Part shown: positions 45,995 through 58,200 of the stretch, piece by piece
Layout: each line of letters begins with the position of its first letter
Position numbering within the stretch: the stretch's first letter is position 1
Assembly (NCBI GenBank): GCA_025618425.1
Contig: CM046841.1
Coordinates: 5,994,883-6,058,882 of the forward strand
DNA: 64,000 nucleotides
Direction of reading: 5' to 3'
From: Heliocidaris tuberculata
Lineage: Eukaryota > Echinodermata > Echinoidea > Camarodonta > Echinometridae
Position numbers and translations under genes: made by a program
Notes under the pieces: model-generated
The model's database searches: none
Seen by the model: only the letters and a program-made list of their open reading frames with translations
What the model was told of the DNA's origin: nothing

Positions 45995-46632
45995 TTCCCT
46001 GCAACCCAAATGCAAGTTGATTCCTGTTGATGTGCAGGGATGCATACAACTTATATTTTGTTATTCAAACATCTAAATATGTTTCATAAATCTTTTAACG
46101 ATTTTTAAAATCATTTTCTCAAACATGCTGAGCTTCCCCCCCCCCCCCAAATGCCCCAGATCTCATTCTTACAATGACATCATCTGTCAATCATTAGTGA
46201 GCTAGGGAGAGACAGTGGTATGTAGCTTTGCCAGAGATGACGATCTTTTCTAATAGAACATACAATGCCTACAAAGGAGTTGCTATGTCAGACATCCTGT
46301 AGCATCACCAGGAAAAGAATGGTATTATGGAAGTATTGTTTAAAAGCACGCAATTCTATTGTGAGCATGTGCTGAGCTGGGGGAAGTTACATTCCACTGT
46401 CTATTGTAGAATGTTAGTCTAACTGACTGATGATTGACAGATGATGTCATTGCAGGAATGAGATCTGGAGCATTTTTGTAAGGTGGAGCTTAGGAGGTTG
46501 GGAAAAATACTTTTAAAAACATTTAAAAATATATGAAACATATCTAGATGTTTAAATAACAGAATATCAGTTGTATGCATTCCTGCATATCAACAGGAAA
46601 AAAACTTGCATTTGGGTTGCAGGGGCCTTTTA
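45990..46632. mobile_element. Second foldback MITE directly abutting the first
   Basis: Ends CCTGCAACCCAAATGCAAGT and the complement at about 46600-46621. Arms of ~200 bp continue through AACATCTAAATATGTTTCAT/ATGAAACATATCTAGATG and CATCTGTCAATCAT/ATGATTGACAGATG. No spacer separates it from the element at 45419-45994. Confidence 0.85.
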
Positions 46633-46639
46633 ATAATAC

Positions 46640-47240
46640 TTCTATCAATCTAAGATTAGGAGTAACAATATACATGTACATCAAAAGGGTAAAGACTGTA
46701 AATAATCTGTCCTTAATTTGATTGTATCTGCTGTAAACTTTCTTGGAAAACAAAAAAATAAAAGTCTAATCATAATGCAAGCTACAATGTTTCCAGGTTA
46801 GTTTTTCTTCTGCTGTTCTTTCTTGTGGTTATTTCAAAAGCTATTCTTACCTTTCATCTTAGTGAGAGGAATGTCAATTGTCATAACAGAATGAAATCAC
46901 AAGAAAATTAACATTTATTACTGATTTCTTTTTTCAAAATTACTATCTACATCGATCTCAATAATTAAAATAAAGATAAAATAATTTTCAGAAATATCAT
47001 CCCTGATTTAAAAAATGACAAAAAAACAAAAACTGGATAGGTTAGAAGGGGCATTATGGAATGATGGAAGCGAGGTAAATTAGAACCTAAGGTAGTCTTT
47101 AAAAAAGGATTCCATCTGCACATTTCTGGGAGATTACATACATGTATTGAAAATTAAAAACAATTCCATTTCCTATGCAAACATAACTTCGAAATACCAT
47201 ACACATCACAAAAAGCAGGAGGCAGTGATCAAAATAATAA
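46640..47240. other. Likely EFR3 3'UTR/downstream region, nothing specific
   Basis: AT-rich. Candidate polyadenylation hexamers for the - strand gene (AATAAA on -) occur near 46912 and 47246. No other feature is supported. Confidence 0.35.
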
Positions 47241-47425
47241 AAATATTTATTTGGGTATTTTTATAGTGCTCATATCTACCACATAATAAGGTCCTCAAGG
47301 TGCTCCAATATTACCCTGGCTCTAGCTAGGCTACCGAAATCGGTGATTACAGCATTCAAGGAATTAATTCCAATAAGGGCTTTTCTTTTTAGTACATAGG
47401 TACATGCCTATGAACACTGGATATA
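47240..47425 (-). mobile_element. SINE/LINE-tail-like retroposon
   Basis: On the - strand it reads GCACCTTGAGGACCTTATTA ... GAGCACTATAAAAATACC, a tail shared by many tRNA-SINEs with L2/CR1-like 3' ends. The head is not clear. Confidence 0.5.
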
Positions 47426-47872
47426 GAAATAGGGAAGAAACATGACAGAGAGAGAGAGAAAAAAAACACTCAGAAACACAGAGAGGGAGAGAGAAAAAGC
47501 ACATAACAGAGACTTTTAAAAGATCCTTAACTAGTTACATATAATATTTCTTGAAATTTACAAACATTATCCTGTACAAAACATAGTGTATGAAACCTTA
47601 ATATCTGTCATGAACAATATAGGTATCTTATTACTGGTTGCACTGGAATTCTGAAGCACACATTGTCAACCTTTTCTGTGTGAAGTCTGTGAAGATTCAT
47701 TATAAGTAAAAAGTTTCAACTGTAATTTCAATCTAAAATAAAACATGGGGACAACTTCAAAAAATAATTTCAAACATTACATGTAAATGTCTTGGTAGGG
47801 TTTTTAGCCCACAACAAGGATATATGGATATAATATACTTTCCAATATAATTTTTTCTACCATAGTGTGGAT

Positions 47873-47984
47873 TCAATAAACACACAGCTCTGGGAATTTC
47901 ATCTCATATGTTGGTACAGAGTGGAAGACTGCTGGAGTCGATGGATCAGCTCTGACTGGACTACCAGCTGGAGACAAAGGTGTT
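47873..47984 (-). CDS. EFR3: EFR3 terminal coding exon with stop
   Basis: Ser/Pro/Thr-rich segment then VPTYEMKFPELCVY and TGA, nearly the invariant C-terminus of animal EFR3. Acceptor CTTTTTCTTTCTTAG. Confidence 0.95.
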
Positions 47985-50900
47985 CTAAGAAAGAAAAAGA
48001 AAAGAATGTGAGATTATCAAATCCCTATCTAACATAAAGGAAAATGAGGCTAGTTGGATCAACATCTGCCTGTTGAACCAATGATCTTGGGTTTGAACAC
48101 TGTCACTTTCTACATACATGAAGAACCCATAGTACTATTCATGAAACAGTAGAATATCCTGGTGCAGTGGTCCACCTGTACATCCCAGTTAAAACTAGAG
48201 GAGAGACCAGAGGGTTACACTTAGCAATTTTGCTTTTCCACTCCCAAGGATAGGTGATGGAAAAATACTTAATAATACAATAATAATAATTGCATTAGGC
48301 TTAAAATTAAAAATTAGAAACCTGGGGAAAAAATCACATTAGCACAGTGTGCATCACAAACCTCTATATCATAACACACAGATAACAGAAAACACATACT
48401 GGACATTGTTACCTGCAGCTAGTAATATATCTAATAATTAAAGATTAATATACAGTTTTGGGAGCAAAAAGGAAATTGGAAAGAAACGTGTTAAATATGT
48501 TCTCATGTTGTTTTCCATGTATTAAAAGATGTTTGCACGAGATCATTTGGTATTCCATCTATGATTTCCAGTGAATTTTACCATAAATATACAGGTAACT
48601 CTGCCTAAGTCGAATCTCTTGGGACCACAGAAATCTGTTCGACTTAGGCGAAATTCGACTTAAAAGAGGTAAAAAACACATGTTTTGCTCATTCTGTTCT
48701 GAAAAATTGCTTCGACTAAGGCGATTATTCGACTTATGGAAGGTCGACTTATGCAGAGTTAACTGTATGTAAGGAATGCTAGATCATGGCAATATACTGC
48801 CCTATGCTAGGACCTTTCCACCCCGATGGCTCCCTGCACAACAATCTTGAAAGGAGATAGCATGTGTGTTACTGTGTGTAGTTTTTTAACACGTGTAAGG
48901 TGTATAATGCACGCTGAAGTTGTTGGGAGTTTATATCCCTGACCCGGCACCTATATTATTGTTTGCCTCTCATTTGTTTGATATGCCATTTTAGGAGGTG
49001 AAATCTTCACAGCATCATTGCATTGCTAGTATCTTGCTATTTATCAACAAAAGTCCAACAAAAGTCCAATAAATCTGACAAAAAAAGTTTTAGAGGGCTT
49101 ACCAAAACTAAACATTACCTTTAAACGGCTGTTGCTTTCGCAAATCAGCAGAAATTTCCTATATTCTCTTTGGATGTTTAACAGTTTTCGACAAGGTCGG
49201 TCTAATTGTCATAAAAGTGATAAGTGATTTTAGATGGTTTTTTTGCAATAAAAGCATATTTCATCCATGAAAAGATTCTTTGAATGGTCCTATAATGAAA
49301 GATACTTACTTCACCACTGTGTCGAGAATGTCATTTAATTTTTTGTGCCACTTCTCACTCTGTAAAGAAAAATAATACATAGATAGAAAAACTAAATGTT
49401 ATTCATCACAGCAAAAGATTATGTGAAAATTGTGAACACTATATCCATTTCTTTTAGTTTTTTCCAGATCATTATCAAACAAATTTTAGTCATGTGTCAC
49501 AAAAAAGATTGATGTAGACAAAATTATATATCAACAAACCACCTTGCAAATACCCTCACTGTTAATTGCATAAAGTGAATCTTAACAGGAATTTGGGTGA
49601 ATGAAATGCCACATGACAAGGCCATGGACATAGGAGAGGTTGTGGGAGGAGGTTGAACATTATTAATACTAATAATACTATTAATAATAATTTTGTTTAC
49701 CCAGGGAAGCCTCATCAGGACCACTACGGTTCTTCAAGAGGGTCCTGCAAGTATTATTACCCTAGCAATTGCCAGGTACCCATTCACACCTGGGTTGAGA
49801 GGGACAAACATGGGTAAAACATCTTGTCCAAGGATGTAAGCACCTACCGAAGATCAAACCCAGGACCTCTCATATAAGAGTCAAGAGCCTTCACCAATAT
49901 ACAACAGTGTTTATCAACTTCTTTTAACATTAGCTCCCTTCTCACTTTCTTTCTCAAGTTCTTTCTTTTATATTCTCATTTTTTGAGATTCAATTAGCCA
50001 GTGCCCTCCCCCCCCCCTCCCCTGAAGCTACCTCGTTGCTACAAAGTGCCATTCCTACCCTTTGTTCTGCAGTAGCTGCTAGTTGATCAAGAGACGAGTT
50101 CTGGAACATACTGAGGATGGCAAGTCTCTTCTCTCTCTCTTCCTCGACTGTACCTCCATCTATGACTGTCATTGGTGTCAACACCTTCTTAAGAGACTCA
50201 AAGGTCACAAGTTCCTGGGGATGTTTCTGAATAATCATGCAAATGAGTATGTTATTGAAATTATTATTGTCTACAAACACAGTGTCACATCTCTTTCCCA
50301 AGCCTTATTAGTCTGTTTCTTCTCTCTCTCTATCTCATCATCTCTCTCTGTCTCTCTCTGTCTTAGTCCCCATCTTCTACTGTCATTGGTGTCAAGACCT
50401 TCTTAAGAGACTCTTAATGTTTCAAATTTCTTTGGATGTTTCTGACTGTATAGTGTAAATACAAACAGATTTTTTGAAACATAGTAACGATGATCAAGAA
50501 TGATATAACTCACAAACAGTATAACTGGTATCTGTAATGTGCTGTCATATTTTGCTCTCCTACTCGCTCCCCCTGTCTCTCTTTTTCCACATCTACTTTC
50601 ATTTTGTCAGGACCATTTTAAAAGTGTAACAAACTCTTGGGGATGTTTCTGAAACTCATGAATAATGATAGAAATAAACATATATATTTCATATCACTAT
50701 TGAAATCATTATTTCTCTCTTCCTTTCACTTGCTTAGCTCGTTCATTAGCAACAAAATCCCTTTTCAGACTCTGTTTCATCATTGAATTGGAACTTAAAA
50801 CTTCTCTCTAATTTACTTTTGCAACTACTGATATACTGTAATATCAATATGATGAGATTGCTGAGTTTATTCTTTCTATCTGTAGAAATATCATTAGGGA

Positions 50901-53900
50901 AAAGGTAATTTAAGGCCCGTGAGATTACAAGGGTGAGCTGTACCGATTAAAACAAAAATGGTACAGGAAGGTGAAGAATTAGGAAGAAACCATTAAAAAC
51001 TCATCTTCTTCTGTGTTTTAAGCTTCCAGATTTTGATATAAGGTACAGAAAATAACGATCTGTCAGAAAAACCCAAAATCCCCCAATCAATATTTTCAAC
51101 CTAAATTTCCATTTCAGCTGTTTACACAAAATCACGGCTTGTGACTTTTTGGTGGTTTTATGGTGCCGGGTCACATTTGTTTATCTGTCTCTCTCATTCT
51201 CTCTCCCCCTCTCTGTCTTTCATTCTAACATGAACCCTATTTGATATTCACAAAGAAAGACAAGATTTCTTTCAACTTGCTAATGTAACCATTAAACCCC
51301 CCTCCCCTGAATTCAGGAAAAACTAAGAGAGAGAAGTTCACTTACCCTGATTCCCGTTGGTGAGGACTGAGCTGACTCCAGCTCAATGTGAACAGACCCA
51401 ACATCAGCACCGCTTCTTGGACGATACTCAACTAGAAAAAGACAATTGATACAAGTCATTAGCAAAGCTCTGACAATAGTCAACTAGAAAAGATGTTTGA
51501 TTAAAGCCAATAGCAATGCTCCTCAGATAATACTAAAGTGGAAGAGACAATTGATTAAAGTCACTGGAACCTACAGATCACGTGCACTGTTGCCATTACT
51601 TAAATGATGAGTGCATAGAATTGTACATGGTGCCTTTTAGACAAGAGATTTCATACTTATATGTATAGAGGGTGTGTTTAGATGAGAAACTAGAAACCTG
51701 ATGGTTCATGTATGAAGGGAGTGTTCAGACAATAGATTTCATATTTGATGGTTAATGTATAGAGGGTGTGTTTAGATGAGAAACTACAAACCTGATGGTT
51801 TATGTATGAAGGAAGTGTTCAGACAAGAGATTTCATATTTGGTTAATGTACAGAGGGTGTGTTTAGATGAGAAACTACAAACCGGATGGTTCATGTATGA
51901 AGGGAGTGTTCAGACGAGAGATATCATGTCCACTGCTCCTCAAACCATCACTGATAGCATCTTTCTGGAAGAGAACACTGGATGGTAGTGGCTGAGATGG
52001 CAGCTTCCTGTGAGAGAATAAACATTAAATATCAGATAGCCTTAATTTCAATACATGAACTTGAGTTCATAAATTCTCTCATAATCAAACAAAACTTACA
52101 CTGTGTGTTCACGACTACAAATAAAGGATATCTGCCAAACAAAGAAATTTACCTTGTCCTTTAATTCATGTGTTTAACATGTAGTTCTATTTGTGCAAAG
52201 AAGAGTTGTGATATTCAATTTAATGTGATTTGTAGTGAGTTTAGGTCAGTTTGTTTATATTTTCATTCACTAGCTGAACTCAAATCTACTTTTAATATAG
52301 AAACACTTTAAAGTTAAAGTTGAGTACTGGGGCCCGTTGCACAAAACTTGCGTTTGAACGCAACTCAGGAAAATCAAACGCAACTTTATTTTCAGCCAAT
52401 CAGAAGTGCGCATTTAGGACTTGCGTTTGATTTTTAGGAGTTGCGATTAAACGCAAGTTTTGTGCAACGGGCCCCTGGTCATGCGATTACATTTTGTTAA
52501 AGAAACAGTCTGGAAGAGATTGGAATAGGTTGATTATATAGTACATAAGAAGAAGAGTATGATGTAAGGTTTTGGAATCATCAAAATGATAAGAAATTGA
52601 CTCAATCTTGCTAAAAGTCACATGCACTTCACACATAAATGAGTATATGGGACTACACACACACACACACATGCGGCATGAAAGTTTGGTCCAAACTTTT
52701 CATCTATATCTCATATTTCTAATATGGGGCATGTGAAGAGGAATCCTTTTCAGGGCACATTTCTTCTATGGTACTCTTCCACACTGACAAAAAAGAATGA
52801 GAAAGCTCAGAAATTCTTTTCCATCCTCAAAAGAACTCGACCTTCTCTTAAAGAGCTGTGTCAACATCTTGGACAATGGTTATTTTAGTATGGTCTACAT
52901 CAAAATTTGATTAATAAGAATTCCTCCTAGGTATGAGTTCAAGTCAAATGACAAGGTGATGTTTTCATGACGACTCCAACTTGCAGTTTGTGGCCTTGAA
53001 TACAGCAATGACTTGTAATAATGTACTCTGTCTACTACTATTGCTGCAGCTGATAATTCTTCTAACTGCTGCTGCTATTTCTACTATGAGATGATGGAGA
53101 TAATGTCTTACCTTTGATTATTTTCCACACTGAATGGTGGTAGAAGGTAAGGAGCTGTCTTCTGTCTCGTATCTATCACCTGAATTAAGACATGAAGAGG
53201 AAGGTCAAAGAAAAATCTGGATTAACCCTAAAAAGGGTTATTTTGGCTTCCATCCACCCCCCCCCCCATCCCGGGTTCCAGAGTAACGAAAATTTCTGCA
53301 ACTTGATACACAGATAGAGCATATAAAGAATGTTTTTTTTTAATTATCACTAATTCATTATTCACATATTTGAGAATTAACAATTCCTAATTGTGTAAAA
53401 TGCATACCATTTTTGATGCTGCGTGGTACCCGTTGGTCAAAATTTTATAAATTTGGTATCAAAGGATGCATAAGACTCTACGTGAAAAAAGTCACGAAAG
53501 CTTGTGGCGCAAAAAAATTATCCTCAAACGTATTGCAGTGCATGTCCAGAGGGGAGGGGGGTAAATCAACTCAAGGATCAAATTTGAGGGTCAAATATCA
53601 ATATACTTTTAAATCAGTTGTTTCTGTCTAACATGTGAATTGTGCGAAACTTCAGCAAACATTGAGAGACACACTGGGCAGGAAGTGCTTCAACTTACCG
53701 ACCATACATGTTGTCCCAGTGCTGGTATAGCAGTGAGTTGACTGATGAGGTTTAAATATCTAGCTACCACAGCATGGACTGCACATCGATGAATGAAGCT
53801 TAGTTTACATTCATTATCACATACCATGTCCTGTAGGCAAGAAAGATGAAAACAAATCCTAAAACATCATTGTGACATATATGTACATGTGAAATGTCTC

Positions 53901-55249
53901 TTTAACCCCTTCTGTGCCAGGTACACCAAATTAAGCCCAAGAACTTAATATATATAATGTATTATATCCCTCATTAATGAAATCCTGTTTAGTGATTGGT
54001 CTACATACCGTCATGTGACCAAACATAACATTACTATGATGTTGATGATATTGTAAACAAAATGCCAATGAAGAAGAATGTGCTATTCTGTGACGTCATT
54101 CATGGTATAGTGCACGATACCATGAATGTCGTCACAGATATGCGATTGATCAGTAGTTTTTCATCGATAGTGTGTGAAAAGTGCTATCGGTATTGGCCTC
54201 ATAGACCACTGCGTAAATTGCGTCCGACGCACGTGGTACACTGATCGTCTGCTCTGCATATACATGTATAGACAACCAACCAAAATGGCAGCCTCAATGG
54301 AGGAGAATCTGCCTTGGTTCACAGTGAATACCATCGAGGATTGAAAAGAGTTTATCAGTTCTAGTGAAAACACAAAACAGCAGATTAAATACAGACTGTC
54401 AATATTCAAAGAGTACTGTTCTCTTGCTGATGTGAATTTTGAGGATTTTGCAAACATGGACATAGGTGATTTAGATAAGCTTTTGTCATGGCTTTATGCC
54501 GTTGCCCGCACAAAGAAAGGGGATGCGTAATCCGCTAACTCTGTGCACTGTATTAGGGTTACTCTCTAACAACAACAACACTTTTTGTCAATTAAAAGTG
54601 TGGACATCAAAGGTAAGGACTTTCCTTTATCAAATCGTGTGTTCAAGGCTACAATTGTTAAACTGAAAGCAAGTGGAAAGAGTTGCGTAAAGCATCATCC
54701 ATCCATCAGTGATGCTGTCATGACAGTTATTCCAGACAGTTTTAATCTTTCAAAACCAAGAGATCTGCAACGTAAGGTTTTTACAGATTGCATGATCTAC
54801 TTTGCAAACTGCGGCATGGAGAACTTGAGAAATATGAAACCAGGAGATTTCATCCTCCATGAACAAGATGACAAGGAATTTTTCACTTTGAGGGACATGA
54901 GCACAACAAATCATCAAGAGGAGGATGGAGAAAATCAGGGCGGTCAGATGCAAATCTGTTGCTGGAAGTTCACGATGCCCTATGAAGAACTTGAAAAAGT
55001 ATCTAGGGAAGTTGAATCCACCGAGTGAATACATGTGGCAGAGGCCCAAAGTTATGAGGTGTACCATTTCTACACCTTATCTCCCCCTCTCTCTCTCTCT
55101 CTTTCTCTCTCTCTTGCTCCTTGTTTTCGCAGTGTATCCAGGGCCATATCTGCAGTGTTAAAAAACCCCTGACAAAGTCAACTATGACAGAATGTCATCT
55201 GTCACAAAGTCCACACAGAGCAGAGGCAGTGTGGTAAAGACAGTCACAC

Positions 55250-55285
<36 letters not shown>

Positions 55286-58200
55286 CTACCTTTCTCCTGT
55301 TCTCTCTCCTCTTCCTCCTTTGTGCACATATTTGCTATATCTTTGTTGAAGAATGTATCTATGCAGCACCATACCTGTAATGCCAAGGAAACCTTGACAA
55401 GATCAACCAGAATGTCATCTGTTCCAAACTCCACACAGAGCAAAGCCAGCGTAGTGAAGACAGCCACATAGTTCTCAGACTTGTTAGCTCTGCATCTAAG
55501 ATTCTCATAGATGTGCCACTGAATGTCTGCTCCATTCTAAACACAATAAAAACAAAATTAGTATTTATTGGTTACAACGATGTTTGATTAGACAATTTTA
55601 AATATAGACAATAGCGGTATATAATATTACTTTCCAATATGTACAGTTCAGGAATGATATATCTTGTCTAGATGGTTTCTCTACTCTTAGATTCAAGTAT
55701 ATTACCTTTCTAAGGAATGATATATCTTGTCTAGATGGTTTCTCTACTCTCAGATTCAGCTCAGAGATGTTTCTTGGGATTGGAATGTTTCTCCTCAGCT
55801 TGTTTGTGTTGTCATGACGATCAATCAATGTTTGGAGAATCTCTTGCACAGTGTAGCGGATATCTGTAGGGCAAGATAAAATCAAATTCTTAAAATTGAA
55901 AGTCAAGATCAACTCTTTAAAGTTCATTTATGATAACTGTTCAAAAATGGGTGGCATAGATGGGGCTAAAGATAATTTGTAATTCCGGTGTCAAAAAGGA
56001 TGTCCTCATATTGTTGCACTTATATCAAAAGATACATTTGCCAGATGTTTTTTCCAAGAATCCAGTTAATTTTAATTGAAATATCTGGAGGGAACCAAAA
56101 TCGACGTTACCAGTCATCTCTGTTTGTAAGGAAGCACACTGCACGGTAATCCGTTGTAATTAGTTCTTAAATGAATCATGTGCCCTCTGTTTATATACAT
56201 GTTTGTAAACCACTTAGAGAAACTCCTTCTGAGTTTAATAAACTGTGCTACATAACGTGATATAAAACATATTATTATTATATTATCATCATTATCTTAT
56301 CATTATTATCATTATTACTATCATTATTATCATAATTATCATTATTATTATTATCATTATAGTTACTATTAATTACTATCATTATCATTATTATTATCTT
56401 TATTATGATTATATGGCATATTTTCACTAGGTTTCATCAAGGATATGATTTACATGTATTACCTGGATCTGGAACAACAGACATGTTGAGCAACGGCTGC
56501 ATGAAGGATGCTGGAAATGTAGATGCCATGGAAACGGTGACATATTTTGTACCAACCTACAAAGAGAGAACACAGTAAAAACACACTCATTAATGTTTTT
56601 AAGGTTGAGAGAGAACTCTGTGCATTAAATTTTTTTTTTTTTACTTGATTATCAATATAAATGCATATAATTTGCATAATGATGATTTTAAATGAAAAGA
56701 ATAAAGATTAAAATACATAAAAATAACAATGGATTTGTTTCCTTTACCTGATTCTCGAGGTCTGTGCAAAATTGCATGGCGATCGGTCATGTCTCGGCCA
56801 AGATCAGTCCCCCCCCCCCCCCCCCACCCCAGTCAGAGAGGAGCTTGAAATACCCCATTACAAGTAAGGATGCTTCAAAGATGCTTGAATTGGTAACCTT
56901 TATCACAATTACTCCTTCATTAAATACTTTGGCAGTCAAACCACCTACATGTATGGAACTGAAATGATTTAAAATTAGAATCTAGAGAGACACTTTATCT
57001 TACCTCCAACAAGCTTTTCAGAAGAATACTCTGTAATAAGATATCTCCCTCCCTGTAATTCAAGACAAAAAAAAAAAAAAACAAACTAAAGTTAAAGATG
57101 AAGAGATAAACTATGAATTATACATGTATGTATACATTTCCCATAAAAATAAAAAACAACACTTAATATCTAGTTATTCACAGACCACATATTAACATCA
57201 ACCTCTAATCTGAATCTGAAAACAATCTTTCTTTTTTTCAAAAGCACACAGGAATAAAAATTTGACACAATTTAAAAGTATTAATTTTTTTAGCCTATTT
57301 CATTCCTCTCTTCCTGTTCTTATTTCCATCATAATTACTCTTTCTTATCACTATGTCCTGTATTTTGGGCTTACAATGTAAGAAAATAACACAGACAAAA
57401 AATATATAAACAATTAAACAAAGCTTTGTTATCACTCACCCTTTGGAGTAGATAGCTGAATCCCTACCTAGATGTTCTTGACTACCAGTATAAAGAATTA
57501 AACAAAGCATTGTTATCACTCACCCTTTGGAATAGATACATGTAGCTGAATCCCTACCTAGATGTTCTTGACTACCAGTATAAAGAATTAAACAAAGCTT
57601 TGTAAGCAGTCACTCACCCTTTGGAGTAGATAGCTGAATCCCTACCGAGATGTTCTTGACTACCGGTAGGTCTAGGTAGTGGTATCTTTCCCATAATAAA
57701 CATCATGATCTCTATCTTCTGATAGTCAGGTAAGATACTCGCAAATGCACCTGTACAATGAGAGAAATAATAAATGAACACTGCATGGCTCATAGTCATA
57801 AATCAATGGTAAACCTAGTTTAACCTAATACTACACTGATTTATGGAGTGCCAAGTTTCAAGCTCTTTTTTCTGAACAAATTACAGTAATAAAGTAACAA
57901 AATGAATGAAGAGAATGAAAGAATTTAGAAATTTATTTTCTAATGACATATTTGTTTGCTCATTTAGAAAGAATTATGGTAATTTTTATGTAATAAAGAG
58001 GTTTGCGCTTGGCACTACATAAATCAGTGGACTGACTCCACCCACTTAAACCTGAACTGAAGTTTAGTATGCATTTATGACTACCGGCCTATTAGTCTAA
58101 TTTCACTGACATTGAAAGATAACAATGTGGGTTTTATCCAATCTACCAGTACCAATGCCTTCTTTCTGTCTTTTTACCAAATCCTTTCAGTCGCTACTAT

